A DNA stretch of 64,000 nt. Source: Takifugu bimaculatus. Lineage: Eukaryota; Chordata; Actinopteri; Tetraodontiformes; Tetraodontidae. This document shows, piece by piece, positions 36,119-49,305 of this stretch. The stretch is taken from assembly GCA_004026145.2 (NCBI GenBank), contig SWLE01000370.1, positions 1-64,000 on the forward strand, in the 5' to 3' direction. The notes below the pieces were generated by a model. The model did no database searches, had not been told where the DNA came from, and saw only the letters and a program-made list of their open reading frames with translations. Both the position numbers and the translations under genes were made by a program. Each line of letters begins with the position of its first letter. Position 1 is the first letter of the stretch.

Positions 36119-37170
36119 AGATGCTCCTCTACACATCAGTGAGATGCTCCTCCACACATCAGTGCGATGCTCCTCTACACATCAGTGCGATGCTCCTCCA
36201 CACATCAGTGCGATGCTCCTCTACACATCAGTGCGATGCTCCTCCACACATCAGTGCGATGCTCCTCTACACATCAGTGCGATGCTCCTCTACACGTCAG
36301 TGAGATGCTCCTCTACACGTCAGTGCGATGCTCCTCTACACATCAGTGCGATGCTCCTCCACACATCAGTGCGATGCTCCTCTACACATCAGTGCGATGC
36401 TCCTCCACACATCACTGAGATGCTCCTCTACACATCAGTGCGATGCTCCTCTACACATCAGTGCGATGCTCCTCCACACATCAGTGCGATGCTCCTTCAC
36501 ACATCAGTGCGATGCTCCTTCACACATCACTGAGATGCTCCTCTACACATCAATGCGATGCTCCTCTACACGTCAGTGCGACGCTCCTCTACACATCAGT
36601 GCGATGCTCCTCTACACATCAGTGCGATGCTCCTTCACACATCAGTGCGATGCTCCTCTACACATCAATGCGATGCTCCTCTACACGTCAGTGCGATGCT
36701 CCTCTACACATCAGTGCGATGCTCCTCTACACATCAATGCGATGCTCCTCTACACGTCAGTGCGATGCTCCTCTACACGTCAGTGAGATGCTCCTTCACA
36801 CATCACTGAGATGCTCCTCTACACATCAATGCGATGCTCCTCTACACGTCAGTGCGATGCTCCTCTACACATCAGTGCGATGCTCCTCTACACATCAGTG
36901 CGATGCTCCTTCACACATCAGTGCGATGCTCCTCTACACATCAGTGCGATGCTCCTCTACACATCAGTGCGATGCTCCTTCACACATCAGTGCGATGCTC
37001 CTCTACACATCAGTGCGATGCTCCTCTACACATCAGTGCGATGCTCCTCTACACATCACTGAGATGCTCCTCCACACATCAGTGCGACGCTCCTCTACAC
37101 ATCAGTGCGATGCTCCTCTACACATCAGTGCGACGCTCCTCTACACATCAGTGCGATGCTCCTCTACACT
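36119..37170. repeat. Large minisatellite, 23-bp unit ATGCTCCTCTACACATCAGT+GCG
   Basis: About 45 head-to-tail copies cover roughly 1,050 bp. Variants are limited and recur in blocks: CTCTACAC, CTCCACAC or CTTCACAC; ACATCA or ACGTCA; and GTGCG, GTGAG, CTGAG or ATGCG. The unit length is not a multiple of three and contains no stop in any forward frame. Long open frames (the longest 36443-37234) therefore encode a 23-residue repeat by chance. No splice or promoter context supports translation. Confidence 0.97.
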
Positions 37171-40100
37171 GTCGTCTCCACATCTCTGCCTCCATCTGCA
37201 AGCACTACTTCCTGCTTCCGTCTGCAAAGCATGATGGGAGCAGGATCCCCCTACTGCCGCTGTGCAGACTGTAGCGGAGGGGGGGCGGGCGAAGGGAGTG
37301 AGGTGGACTGCTGGTATTGGATGATGGTTGCCATAGTAACTAAACTGCTGGGAGAGGGATTAGAAACCAGTTCAAGCCTTTTGTGCTATCATCACTTGAT
37401 TTTAGATCTGCTGTGATCCTGTAGAGAGAAGGCAGCGTGAAGGAGAACTGATCAGTAAATGAACCAGGTCTGTAGGTCTTTAGGTCAGTAGGTTTTTATT
37501 TGATTGACAGGTCATTGTGTTTTCTCATGTCTGTTGTCTGTTGTGTCTCCATCCATTAGAATCTAAAGCATAAAGTTTAGATTCAAACAACCATAAATGG
37601 CTGAGAAAAAAAATACCAAAACAAATATATGACATCCCAGGATTCCTACTGTCTGTCGAACACCTGCCCTATATGCTAATTTCATATAACTAATTTCTCT
37701 ATATAAAATGATTTTAGGGAAATATTGTCCATCACAATATTCTGCATTTTTGATGGGGCGTGAGCAGGAGCCCGTGAGTATTGTTTGATTAGAGACTTGT
37801 GACATGTTCTGAGTGGTTACTGCAGAGGGGTCCGTGACCTTTGACCCTTGGGCAGAAATGCTGATTTTACATGAGAAGATGATGAACTATTGTCTATCAT
37901 CATGGAAATTAAAACCAATCTATCCATTCTGTCCCACGTGTTAGATTTCCATTACATAACTTCTTATCTAAAGAGTAACTCCATCTATATCAGATAATGT
38001 AGTGACGATGTCAAGGAAGACATATATACATTAATAAATTATTTTAGCGTCATTAAAACTCAGATATTCAAATTTATATCCAAGTGAGACGTCTGTCTTT
38101 TCTGTTGCATCCTTGCTCTAATCTGAAACTGGCCCCTCTCGAGTTTTAACTAATAAATAATCGGTGTTTTTAGGCCCGTGGCCATACTTTCCCTCCCGTA
38201 AATTAACATTTATTATATTATATTTTCCTGCAGTCCAGCTTTAGAAGCGCAGAGGCTAACCTTCGAAATGTGGACTCGGCTAGCTAAGTTAGCATTAGCA
38301 TGGGCGCTAATGCGGGCCAATTAACAAACTTTTGGTTGGAATCGTGTCCACAACTTTAAGATTTTCTCTTCACACAACCACAAAGAGCCCCGTCAAAGGT
38401 AGGAACTGTTTTCTGTTGCCTTTGCACATTTTGTCTGCGGCATTTTGTTGGTTTAGATTCCCTGTATTTACTGCTAATGTCCATCTAATTTTGAATTTAG
38501 TCCCAAAAGTTACAAAATCGTACAAATCCAGACTTTCCTGTGAGCAAAACACACAGAACCAGTCGATGTTTAGACTGGATAAGAAATACAGTATTATTAT
38601 ATTATGGGATGGATGGTGTTATTGTCGTTTTCAGGTGCTTATTCCATCACATTTCTCTTAAAAAAGAGCCTCGTATTTCACAATAATACTAGTTTTACGC
38701 GTGGTTACACATTCCCAGGTTATCTTTTAACTACTGACAAATGAACTTTATGAAGTCTTTTACTGTCTTTCCACTCACTTTGAACAGTTTTGCAAATACT
38801 GAGGCAGTTTTATTAAAGTGCCGCACTGAACCAGAGATTAGCAGCAAAAATTGACAGTTTTTTGGACCAACATGAACTTTAATGAACTGAAGTCAAAGTA
38901 AATGTGGGACTGAGCTTCACGCTTGAAAACCTTCCACTGGTTTGCCGACAAACTCACAGTTAATCCCCAGAATGACCAAAATATCACCGTGAACGTGCAT
39001 TTATCCTGACAAAGAGGATCTACCCGACCCGGACCTGTGACGATGCTTCAACGTGAGCCAACGTTTGGGTCGGAGCAACGTTAAACCCTGACTCCAGAGG
39101 ATTTAATGGAAGGTTTTTGACAATAAAATGGATAACCTCACCATTTAACCTTCTCCTCAGAGGGTTCAGAGACCAAGAGTTCAGATATTCTACTTATTAA
39201 CTGGTTGGGCTGAGGAAGCTGTCAGGGATGTTAATGTTTACGGGAACCACAAAAATGAGAGGACTCCATGTGCCGAGAGGTCGTCGGGATGACACACAAT
39301 CACCTGCTGGTCTCCACGGTAACCTCGAACCCTCACACTTCTCCTGCAGACTGTTCACATCCATCCGACCTGCAGGCCTCAACAGCTTGGGATGAATATT
39401 AATTGTTTTTAATGGAATAAATGAATCTGCAGGGAAAAGTCAGTCGTTTAATCCTCCTGCACGATAAAAGTGTGTTTCCACAACCTCAGGACGGCCAGTG
39501 TGAAGCTGCCTTAAAGTGTTGAAGTCTTAATGTGGACGTGACGCGGACCTGCTGGGATCATTTCCGTCGTGGCTGTGTAGCGACACCTAGTGGCCACAAC
39601 TGTTCCCCACAGAATGGAAACAGGCTCAGTTTCACCTTTTTAGCTGCCTGTTCTTTACATTTACTGTTCAGGTAACGACAGATGTTCGACGAGGGGAGGT
39701 TATTCACCCTCCTGCTCAAGGTAGAGCCCAATTTTAACCTCTACATCTAATGTTTGAGGGGGATTTCTGCTCGATTTGGCCTATAAAATGTTGATCGAAC
39801 AGCTCGGATCAAGAGTTTTGTGTGGGAACCATCCAAACTGTGATGTGATGAGGAGAACTGATCTGTTGTCTCTAAAATGTCGGTTAGAAAATCCCAAATC
39901 AGCCTGTTTGATGCTGCTGCGTAAAAGGAATCAGAGAAATGTTGAGAAAAGACAGTTTTCAGTGTTTGACAACATGAAAGGAAAATAAGCGTAACGCTGC
40001 TTTGATCATTTGGAAGAAAGAACCTGACTGAAATCTTCTGCCGTGTGGATTCAACACCAGCTTTTAATCCCAAACGCTGCACAAAAACTGCCGACGCTGC

Positions 40101-43100
40101 AGAAACATCATCTTCTGAGACGTGTTACATTGTCACCGATGTGGCAGGAAAGACAAATAAGACAATATTTATCGCTTACAAATTCACCATTAAAAGAATA
40201 TAAAAGTTTAAGAAAAATACCCACAACAGTCTCAGCAAATCTTTGCAAAATAAAGAGACAATAATGATGATTAAATGTTTAGTTTGGAGTTCGACTCTTG
40301 CTCACCAAGTCTGTTTTACAGGGGATTTAAGAGGCGGCTGGGCTCCAAAAGAATACCTGGAACAGGTTAGGTGAGTCTGAAATATGGTGTGTTGGGGTGT
40401 CTTTGGGTGGTATGATCTTTCATTTGTCTTAAAATGTATATTTTGTGAGCTTTTTCTGTCTTAAATCACATAGAAACTTAGAAAATACCGGGTGGAGCGC
40501 GCGGGCGCCCTCTAGTGGTTAAATCTGGTTAAACGTTTTTATTCTTCCACAATGAGAGAAAACCAAATAAATGTATGGAATAAGTACAATGGATACACGT
40601 TTTAGTTAAAGAATAAGAACTCTTTTTAAGAATATATTCCAAGCTTGAACATTCACTCTAGTTTCTCCGTCCGTCCTTTGCTTTGCTGTTGTGTTTTGAC
40701 CTAAATGTGACCTCGTGCGGTCGTGCCTGGCGAGGCAGACGCGGGGACAACAACTGGCTCCTCGTCTCCTGCTGCCTGGGCTTTGTTCATCAGTGCCATG
40801 AAATTATGCTCAATTATTCCAAAAAAAAAATAAAAGTGACCCACATACGGATTAATATCTCGCAGCCCAGCGAAAAATCACAGTTTTGTCCAAATGAGGC
40901 GGGAGAACAATGAGCGAGCAGGTCGCAGGTGTGTAATTACCCCACACTCGACACACGGCGCTGCAGCTCGCGTCCTCCAGCCAAAACCAGGCGTGTGTTG
41001 GAGGTGGCTGAACAACTGTTCACAGACAGACGTGCGCTGCCATTAGCGCTGGAGTGGGATGAAACCAGAGATGATGTGAGGACCCCCCCCCATCCTCCCC
41101 CCATCCTCCCCCATCCCCCCCTCCCCCCATCCTCCCCCCCATCCTCCCCCTCCTGTTCCAGCTGCAGTTCATGCTAAGAAGCGAACGCGAGGCTGACGGC
41201 GACCAACTCGGCTTCTGCTCTCTCTGAACCCGGAGGGCAGCCGAGAGCGACCTGAAGGGCCCACAGGTGGCGTCCCGGCTCCCACTGTCCTCATAGCGGC
41301 CTCAGAGCGTCTGCAGGCTCCAGCTCTGTGGCCGGTAGCGGCCGTCCGTTATCGCTGTAGCTCCTGTTGGGCAGGAAGGACAGTCTGAAAAAGAGGAGAG
41401 AGGCACTTGGCTCAAGCTGTCACCTCACAGCAGATCCACCAGATCACAGCCATGCTTTTATTTTGAAGAGCAGTAGGTCTACGTTTAGGTATAACTCTGC
41501 TAATGTCCTCGTGTCTGTGTGTGTGTGTGTGTGTGCGCGCGCGCGTATGCGTGTGTGTGTGTGTGTGTGAAACCATATTTTACTTCTCTAAACCACACCC
41601 TCTTGTATTTAAATGGAAAATAAAAGTGCTCACATATTTCCTTCACAATGAAATGATCGGATCAGATCAGCTGTCACTGTTACGCGCTTTGATCTGTGTT
41701 TGAATTCCTGTCTGGGAGAAAGTGATCCAAGTGCACGTGTGCAGGACGGTGACGTGCGCAGTGGAGGACGTCTTGATCTGATTGTTTTCTGATCGCAGGC
41801 TGTTTTTTCCATCGCAATGATAGAATTTACTGTTGACGCTGTGGTCTCTTCTGTCTCTAGCTGTGGTTAACAGTCCGTCCTGAACTAAAGAGGCTTTTTA
41901 TTCTCCCGCTTCACAATATCAGGAAGTTGGAAGCGTAATTATATTGTTTTTAGACCTGGAGAATGAGGAACTGCTCAGGTTATAATAGGAACACTGGTGG
42001 TTTTCTGCTCTCCAGCTACGGTTTCAGGTACACAATAATAAACATGTCACTAAATGTGGGTGGCTGTTGGGTGTAGAGAGATTTGGCCGTGTTGGAAGTT
42101 TCCATTCTCCGATTCATGGTCTGGCTGCACATATTAATACATGTTAACAATAAAATGACCATGACCAGCGCCCGTTAGCATTCACGCTGTATTAAAAGCA
42201 AATATGCCAGAAATGGTCTGAAGTCCGGACCGATGCTGCTGCTGCTGCTGTCCACCCCAATGGACATTCCTTCTCCATGATATCGCCTGCATTTGTCCCC
42301 CCCCTCGGCATCATTCAAAGCAAATATTCCTGCCCTTCTTCTCGCATGTGAAAACATCGTGTGATCTCCACCGAGAGATCAGCGTCAGATAGAGGAGACG
42401 TTTGTGTTCCTTTCATTTTGAGCTAATAGCTTCCAATGTCGTTAAATAATCACATTTGCTCTTATCTCCTCACGTTGGGAGTTGAACTGGGCAGGCGGGG
42501 GGGTTGGGGGGGGGGGGTACTTTCCCACATGAGGTCTCAGGATGCTTCAGCAGATGTTTGGGAAGCAGCAGATGCATCAACAGGCAAAACTCAAGCAGGA
42601 ACCTGCAGCCTGAGCTCGCTCTGCTCCTGAAATGTGGGCCGGCAGGAATGTTGGCCACCTCAGCCGGGACTCGAATCACCCTGGGAGGACCTGGCGGCTA
42701 AAACCGTCCCACCTTCTGTCCTCTGCAGAACATCAGGTGTTGACACGAGCTGTGGGATTTAGATAAGAGCTCAAACAATCAAAGTGAGTTCGATTTGCCG
42801 GCGCTGGTCATTGGATGGCTGTGGACGTGTCAGGAGGCCTAAAGGGCGGCGGGAGGGGCGGCGGGTCGAGGGGGAGCCGTATTTACTGAGGCGAGGATCC
42901 GTCCGTGACCCAGAGACCGGAGCCTGAGAGACGAGCAAGAAACCGGAGCGCCTGACCGGAGCGTGTTTCCAGGAAAAACCAAATCCCTTTAAAATGAAAG
43001 TTGTGTTCACAAACATGCCGACGGAGCCTCAGTCGTCCGCCGACGGGACCGCTGGTGTCCAGCGGCTCCTTCAGCTCAATCTGGGTTTCTAGGACAGAAC

Positions 43101-43215
43101 ATCCTCCATGATTCATGTTTGCTTTCATCGTTATTTGTATTTTTTTTTATTTTTTAATTATTCTGTTCACACCATCAGCTTCAGCTCTATTCCAGCAGGT
43201 CGGAGCAGGAATAAC
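37171..43215. other. Region without recognisable gene
   Basis: AT-rich in parts (37560-40300), with only short unsupported open frames. It contains a TG/CG tract (41513-41570), C-rich CCCCCATCCTC repeats (41082-41152) and poly-G (42498-42518). CTCF-like motifs lie at 39580-39593 and 40504-40518. Further 3' exons of htr4 could lie here (minus strand), but none was identified. Confidence 0.5.
40504..40518 (-). promoter_or_regulatory. CTCF-like motif
   Basis: On the minus strand CCACTAGAGGGCGCC is one of the best matches to the CTCF core in the window. A weaker relative (CCACTAGGTGTCGC) lies at 39580-39593. Confidence 0.5.
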
Positions 43216-43221
43216 TGATGA

Positions 43222-43507
43222 AAGCTGCCTGTTGCCGCGTCCATCCAGACCCCGATCACCATCCTGACCCCGATCACCATCCAGACCCCGATCACCATCC
43301 AGACCCCGATCACCATCCTGACCCCGGTCACCATCCAGACCCCGGTCACCATCCTGACCCCGATCACCATCCTGACCCCGATCACCATCCAGACCCCGGT
43401 CACCATCCAGACCCCGGTCACCATCCTGACCCCGATCACCATCCTGACCCCGATCACCATCCTGACCCCGATCACCATCCAGACCCCGGTCACCATCCAG
43501 ACCCAGC
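43222..43507. repeat. 18-bp minisatellite CGATCACCATCCTGACCC
   Basis: About 16 copies with two alternating variants, CATCC(T/A)GACCC and CG(A/G)TCAC. The unit is a multiple of three, so a DHHPDP repeat frame and its antisense stay open. No evidence of coding was seen. Confidence 0.95.
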
Positions 43508-46500
43508 AGGAGATGTTCTTTATCTGAATAAAAAGACCTAAAAACACGCAGAGCCGTCGGTCATGGAAACGCTCGCATCAACTGTCCGGATCAAATCTTT
43601 TGGCAGCAGCTGAAATGATGAGATGCTTCTGTATCCAAATTCCATGTGGAACGCAGCAAAAGAGGAAACAAACGCTGAGTAACGGCACATCTGGCAGCAG
43701 CGTGTTTACAGAGGACTAATGAATCTTTCCTCTTTCCTCTGCTTCTTATTGTTTCTGCCCGTCGCTGCTGGGTTCAAACTGCGTCTGTGTGTCGTCTGTC
43801 AGACGAGAATGGAAATTTGGTGGAAGCTGAAAGAGGAGCTGTGGGAAAATGCTGACAAAGACGGAGGCGATCACGCCAGTGTCGCCAGTTTCTCCCCATT
43901 TTCTGCCCCTGACGGCCACAAAAACAAGCTATTCTTTCCAATACTTCTGTAATCAACACAGATGCTGTCCACACAAGACTTTAAAATGGGTTTTTGTAGC
44001 GTGACAGGGCAAAACAGCCAGAAAAGCAGGTGCAGCCCTGACAGAAGCCTAAACAAGGATTCTCTAGTGAGGTCAGAGGTCAGAGAGTCCTGACGCCACG
44101 CAGCCCCTCCTCACATCAGAAACAGCCAGTAGCAGCAGGAGCCACACGCTTCCCTGGATGAACCCCCCAGGATGCAGGACGGGTGGCAGCGCTTGACGCT
44201 AACACGATTACCTGCCCTCGCGCTGGACCGGCACTCGGCTCCTGACCCGGCTGGGTCTACGGCCCGGCTGGGTCTACGGCCCGGGTGTTGGGGTCAGTGG
44301 CTCTTCTGCGGAGGTCCAGAAGGCTCCTGGGAATGCAGAGGTTTTCCTGCTTCAGCTCCTCGTCTCCAGACTTCTGAAAAGGCTTCCTGAAGTTGCAGCA
44401 AGGCTGGTGGATTCTGCTCAGGACAGGTTCGGGGGTTCACTGGCGTGTTCTGCTCAGGTGGCGTCCTGGCTGAGGAGCCCTCCCTCTCTGACGTCTCTCA
44501 TGTCTTGTTCCGTCCCGGTTGCAGATATGTGGGACCTTTGTGTGTTTTCAACAGGAAGCATTTGGCACAATGAGCCCGGTTTTCCACCCAGCGGGGCGTC
44601 GCTGGGACAGAGGTTTAAATACACAACGTTCGACATCAGAAGTCACTTAAAATTGGTTTAAACTTGAGACGGGAGGAAACGGTCAGCGATTAACTGCGGC
44701 TCTGCTCGTCCTCACAAACATGAAACATGATGGAGCTCAGCCAGCACGGGTTCTCCTGGTTTAGCCGTCCCTCCTTAGAGCCTATGTCCTGTGTTACTCC
44801 AGTAAACCTGCTCCGTCCTTCAGTAACATGCTGTCCTATACCAGGAATTCTGGATCTCAAAGGGACAAATAAGGGGGATATCAGTTTTGGATAGAATTCT
44901 AAAGCGAGCCCTTTGTCCTTCACAGGAAGGAGTCAGCCTTAATTGAATTTCAGAGAGCTGATTAGCCCAGGTGGGTCCATTCTATGGTATAATTTGTCAC
45001 CAAGGAAACGGAGCTCCTGTTACAGAACAGAGATGACTTTCATTTGGAAAGGCAGCTGAGTTCAGAGAGTCCAAACCTAAATACAGGAGGAGGCGTGATG
45101 GCAGCTGCCGTCCTCCAACAGGAAGACTGAATCAGACGGGTTCGTTCCGGTCCAGCCAGTCTCAGATCTTTATATTCTAATACAGTTCTGGCCGTTCTCC
45201 TGGCATAAAGCAGGTGACACCATCAACAGTCTGGAGGAGACGGGCCGGGTCTGGGGCGTCGGAGCCCGACGCTCCAGCGCCGACCTGCTTCTCATTCATG
45301 GAGCCTGAAGAAGCTCAGCCTGAGCAGGAGGAAGTGGCTGATCTGGGCTCCTGTTCTGATCCTGGCGTCGCCCCCCCCCCCAGCTCCGGCGGCATGGATC
45401 AGCTGACTCATCAGCCGTTATCACGCTTAATTCTAACGCCGGGCTGAAGAGGAAACCATCCAGAATCTCTGTTCATTCAGGAAAGATGGCGCTCCTCATC
45501 TCTGAGGAAGAGTCCGGCTTCCTTCGCCTTGACCTTGACAGAAACTCCGGATTTGAGGCCCGAACAGGAAGAACGTGTTCTCTAGTCACCAAAATGAAGA
45601 TTGTTTCTGTCCCCGCCTGTTCAGATCCAGGACTCCGTTACTGGGAGAGCGTCTGAGTGGTCGACCAGTAGCAGCGACATCGTGGCTTTGGTGCCACGTT
45701 CCTCCTCACGCTCCTGCTGCACCTTCGCCCAGATAAAACTCGCGTATTGACCCACGTGCTCCTCTGGCTTAGCCTTGTTTTAGCTTGATTACATTAAAAA
45801 TCCACTAAAATCAGCGTTTATCCTGCTTGTAGCTAAGCTTATTCGCTGATTATAGCAAGTTTTTACCTGTTTAGTATTTGATTGATTTGAATGAGAACGA
45901 AAAAACGTGCGACTGTATGAAGGAAATCGGGTGGAATCCGTTTCGATGTAGGTTGGCAGCTGCCTTCACATATTTGCACTCAGGGCTCATTTGTTTTATT
46001 CACTGCTGAAATCCTTAACTTTGTGTTAAATTCCCTACATGGAGACGCTGGTTTTATCGCAGCCATCAAAACACCGGAGAGAAAGATGTTCATTCCAGAG
46101 AGGATTTGCCTTTGTTCACCTCACAGCTCTCATTTGAATCCAAACTCTGGATGAAGATCCCGCTCAGGTGTTTATCAAACACCCAGATTAGTGCTGTCTC
46201 CTTCACCTGCTGCAGGTTGGTGGTGTTTCCTGCTACATGCTGGCCTCACTCTCCTGCTCTGGGCTTTGATTGGAACACGTCACCACCTCCTTTATGACAC
46301 CTTTTACATTTCTGACTCACACTTTTTCATATGAGTTCAAGTTCACACTTTCAGCCTACACACACGGGCCTACAGATGAGCAGAAACACTTGCTGTGCTG
46401 CAAAGACACACAAATTCTGCTTCTTCTAGGTTCTTAAAAACATAAATGGGTCTAGTTTGTTCACTCTGACGTGGAATCATCTTCAGATCTGAGTTAATCT

Positions 46501-46584
46501 TTCTCTTACTTGGATCCTTCTCTGTAGTTTTTGGTGCTTTTGCTGGTTTGCAGCAGCTTAATAATCAGCCAACAAACACTAGAG

Positions 46585-46623
<39 letters not shown>

Positions 46624-47257
46624 ACGGTGTGTTTCAGACGTGTGGGCTCCTGCATCGCTCTGTTTTTGCAGTTTTGTGTGTTAGACAGCAGAAACACTTT
46701 GGCCCCCATCTCCATCAACATCATTCAGAAAGAGCTGAAAGCACAAATACGTCAGCGGCTAAATCAGGTCCGCTGATCCCGGCGAGCGGTAACAATTGTT
46801 ATGAAAGACAATGAACTTGAACATCGTTCAACCGAAGCTTGTTATTTTTAAAAGACAAATTTGGAAAACTGTAATCTGCCGTTGAAGAAGTGTCCTGCCT
46901 CTGTGAGGTAAACACACACGGCGCTGACGCCTCTGAGCAGGACTCCTCGCGCTTGTTCTGACCCGTTCAACACGGTTGATGTGCAGTACCAGAACCGACC
47001 ACCAGGAGCGTCAGACTTCCTGCTCTAGATTGGAACCATATCTTCTGAAAGATCACAGAAGTTTGTGGAGATTTGGACGACTTTAATAACATAATTGGCC
47101 ATGACTGATGCGTTCAACCTATTGACCCCCCCTTAATGCTCAGGCATGAAAAGGACAACTACTCTGGTCCCTAAAGCGAAGGCATAATGAGCCCACGTAT
47201 GGAGAACGGCGCGTCATGTGACCGGGGATGTTGCCGCATGGAGGCTTTGCTGTGTGT
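43508..47257. other. Region without recognisable gene, 3' of htr4
   Basis: Only short open frames occur. One (43719-43952) begins with a hydrophobic stretch but has no homology or splice support. A CA tract lies at 46589-46621. Alternative htr4 3' exons may lie here. Confidence 0.5.
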
Positions 47258-49305
47258 TTACCTCAGTCCCATCGAGGTCCCGTTGACCGAGGTGGCTGAG
47301 CATCCTCTGTGGGCGTGTCCGTAGGAGAAGCTTCCCTGACGTGCGTACCGCTCGTTTCCGCAGCAAAGGATGACCAGGAACGCCCTCCGGAACGCCCGGT
47401 TCAGAAAGGCGTAGAGGAAGGGGTTCAGTCCCGAGTTAATGTAGCCGAGCCACAGCCACGTTGTCCACAGCTGCCAGGGCACCGAGTAATGGATGAAAGG
47501 GTCCACCACGTTGGTGATGAAGAACGGAGCCCAGCAGAGGCAGAAACAGCCCATAATGACCGCCAGCGTCTTTGCCGCCTTGGTCTCGATTCTCATGCGA
47601 CTGTTGGCCATGGGCATCTGCTCCGTGGACGAAGATGCTGCTGTCCTGAGGCTGCAGCGCTCCAGAGGGTCAGAGGTCGCGGACGACTTCGCCGTGATCA
47701 TGGGGGTCGACCCGGTGACTGGAGCAGAGCCGGCCCGCTGCAGCGTCTCGATCTGGCGCACGTGGGCCATGGCGGTCACATAGATGCGCTGGTAGGCCAG
47801 AACCATGAGCGCTAACGGGACGTAGAAGGCCACGGCGGAGCAGATCAGGGCGTACGGCGTGTTGACCATGAACACGCAGCTGGTGTCGTTGGAGCCGCCT
47901 CCCGACGATTGGCGATTCTTAATCTGGAAGAGAGTCACAAACCCCGACATCAACACGGCGGCGTTTCATTTACGGCTTCCTAAAGGAGACTTTTGTGACC
48001 GTCTCTGCTTCAGCCCCGTCCCCACTCGGGCCTCAGGGTCTCCTGAAGCCGGTTCAGATGTGATTTACTCAGAGCAGACGAGCTGTTATTGAGCACAATT
48101 ATTGCATCTCTCCTCTGGGACCTTTGGCCGCTCCACTGAGAAGCTCCAGTTTCCCCGTTTGGCTCAGGCGAGTCGCCCGAGTCAAGATAAGATCTAAGAG
48201 AGGAGCGAAAACCTGAATGACGTGAGCTTTTGCTTGTTTCTCTTTTGTTTCCAACCTGAAAACACGCCACTCAGAGAGGAAATTCATCTGTTCTTCATCT
48301 GCCTCTGAGTCCCGCAGCCTTGGTCACGTCGTCTCTAAAATCGCCTCGCGCCAGAACACGTGAACGTGCTCGTCAAAGCGGCGTCTCAGCCCACGGCGGA
48401 GGCTCCTCCGAGGCTGGAATTATGCTGTAACCACGGAATTACCCCTTTGTTGTTCACGGGATCGAACGCGTTATTGGAAACAAAGAGTTTCATCACGTCA
48501 CCGTGATGTCTGGGCAGAAACCTCAGGAGGTTTGTTGCTTTCTGAGCTTGAGCGACTCACAATGTCTTCGATGCCAATAGTGTTCCAGCTTTGCATGATG
48601 GGAAGGAAGGAGATGAATGTCGGGATGAGCCAGCAGCCGCTGAGCATCGCTGCCACTCTCACCGGGGTCATCTTGTGCCTGTAGACCAGCGGCTGGCAGC
48701 AGATGGCATAATACCTGCAGTCCCACACACACACACACACACACACCCCCTCAGCCCAGGTTTGATTATAACGATAATAATCATCGCTACTTCCCTGACA
48801 GTGACCCAGACCTGTCTAGGGCGATGCAGCATAGGTGCAGGATGGAAGCCGTCGTCAGCTGAACGTCCAGGGAGGTTCGAACCAGGCAGAAGATCTCTCC
48901 GTACCGCCAGTAGCCGGTGGTGAGCTCGATGGCAGCAAAGGGCATGACCACCACGGCAACCAGCAAGTCCGCAAACGCCAGCGACACGATGAAGTAGTTG
49001 GTCTTTTTCTTTCTGATGAGAGGAGGCAACAAGACCAAGCAGACGATTCACTTCCTGCAATATTTGTGCCGCTGCCGCTGCTGTGGCAGCTCCAGCTCCA
49101 GCTGCCGCTGCCTCCAGCTCTGCAGACGCCACCGACTCACCGCAGGTGTCGGTCCTTGCAGAGCGCCACCATGACCAGCAGGTTCCCAAACACGGTCAGC
49201 ACGATAATGACGGAGAGAAAGAAGGTGAGGACGGTCGTCTCGAGTGAGCTGAGGAATTCCTCCTCCTCCGGCCGCTGGCCCGCATCTCGGAAGTCGTCCC
49301 ACAAA
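47258..49305 (-). CDS. htr4: 5-hydroxytryptamine receptor 4 (Gs-coupled serotonin GPCR), four recognised coding exons, partial at the N-terminus
   Basis: Exons in transcript order: about 49305-49141, 49012-48812, 48714-48561 and 47923-47258, giving about 394 residues ending at a TAA. Features: TM1 with GNLLVMVALCKDRHLR; TM2 with NYFIVSLAFADLLVAVVVMPF; TM3 with the amine-binding Asp (RTSLDV) and the DRYYAICCQPLVYRHKM motif split by an intron after DR; TM5; a Ser/Thr-rich third loop longer than in human; TM6 CFCLCWAPFFITN; TM7 GYINSGLNPFLYAFLN; and a Cys pair (ILCC) for palmitoylation. These match HTR4, which raises cAMP in gut, heart and brain. The TM1 exon has no in-frame ATG before an upstream stop, so the start codon must come from another exon. 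The left edge of the TM1 exon is uncertain: acceptors are possible at 49306-49307 or about 49389. The donor after DR (GTCTGG) is weak. Confidence 0.92.
48722..48746. repeat. (CA)n microsatellite next to htr4 exon acceptor
   Basis: On the htr4 sense strand this is a TG tract followed by GGGACTGCAG and the DRY exon. Confidence 0.9.

Noticed and set aside
36119..37170. Regular repeats resembling a CRISPR array
   Set aside because: Units are contiguous with no unique spacers, and the genome is clearly vertebrate.
36443..37234. 263-codon open frame
   Set aside because: It lies almost wholly in the 23-bp minisatellite, which has no stops in any forward frame. No promoter, splice or homology support.
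43218..43541. DHHPDP repeat frame
   Set aside because: 18-bp minisatellite with no gene context.
43719..43952. 77-codon frame with hydrophobic start resembling a signal peptide
   Set aside because: No conserved cysteines, no homology and no neighbouring exons. A chance frame is more likely.
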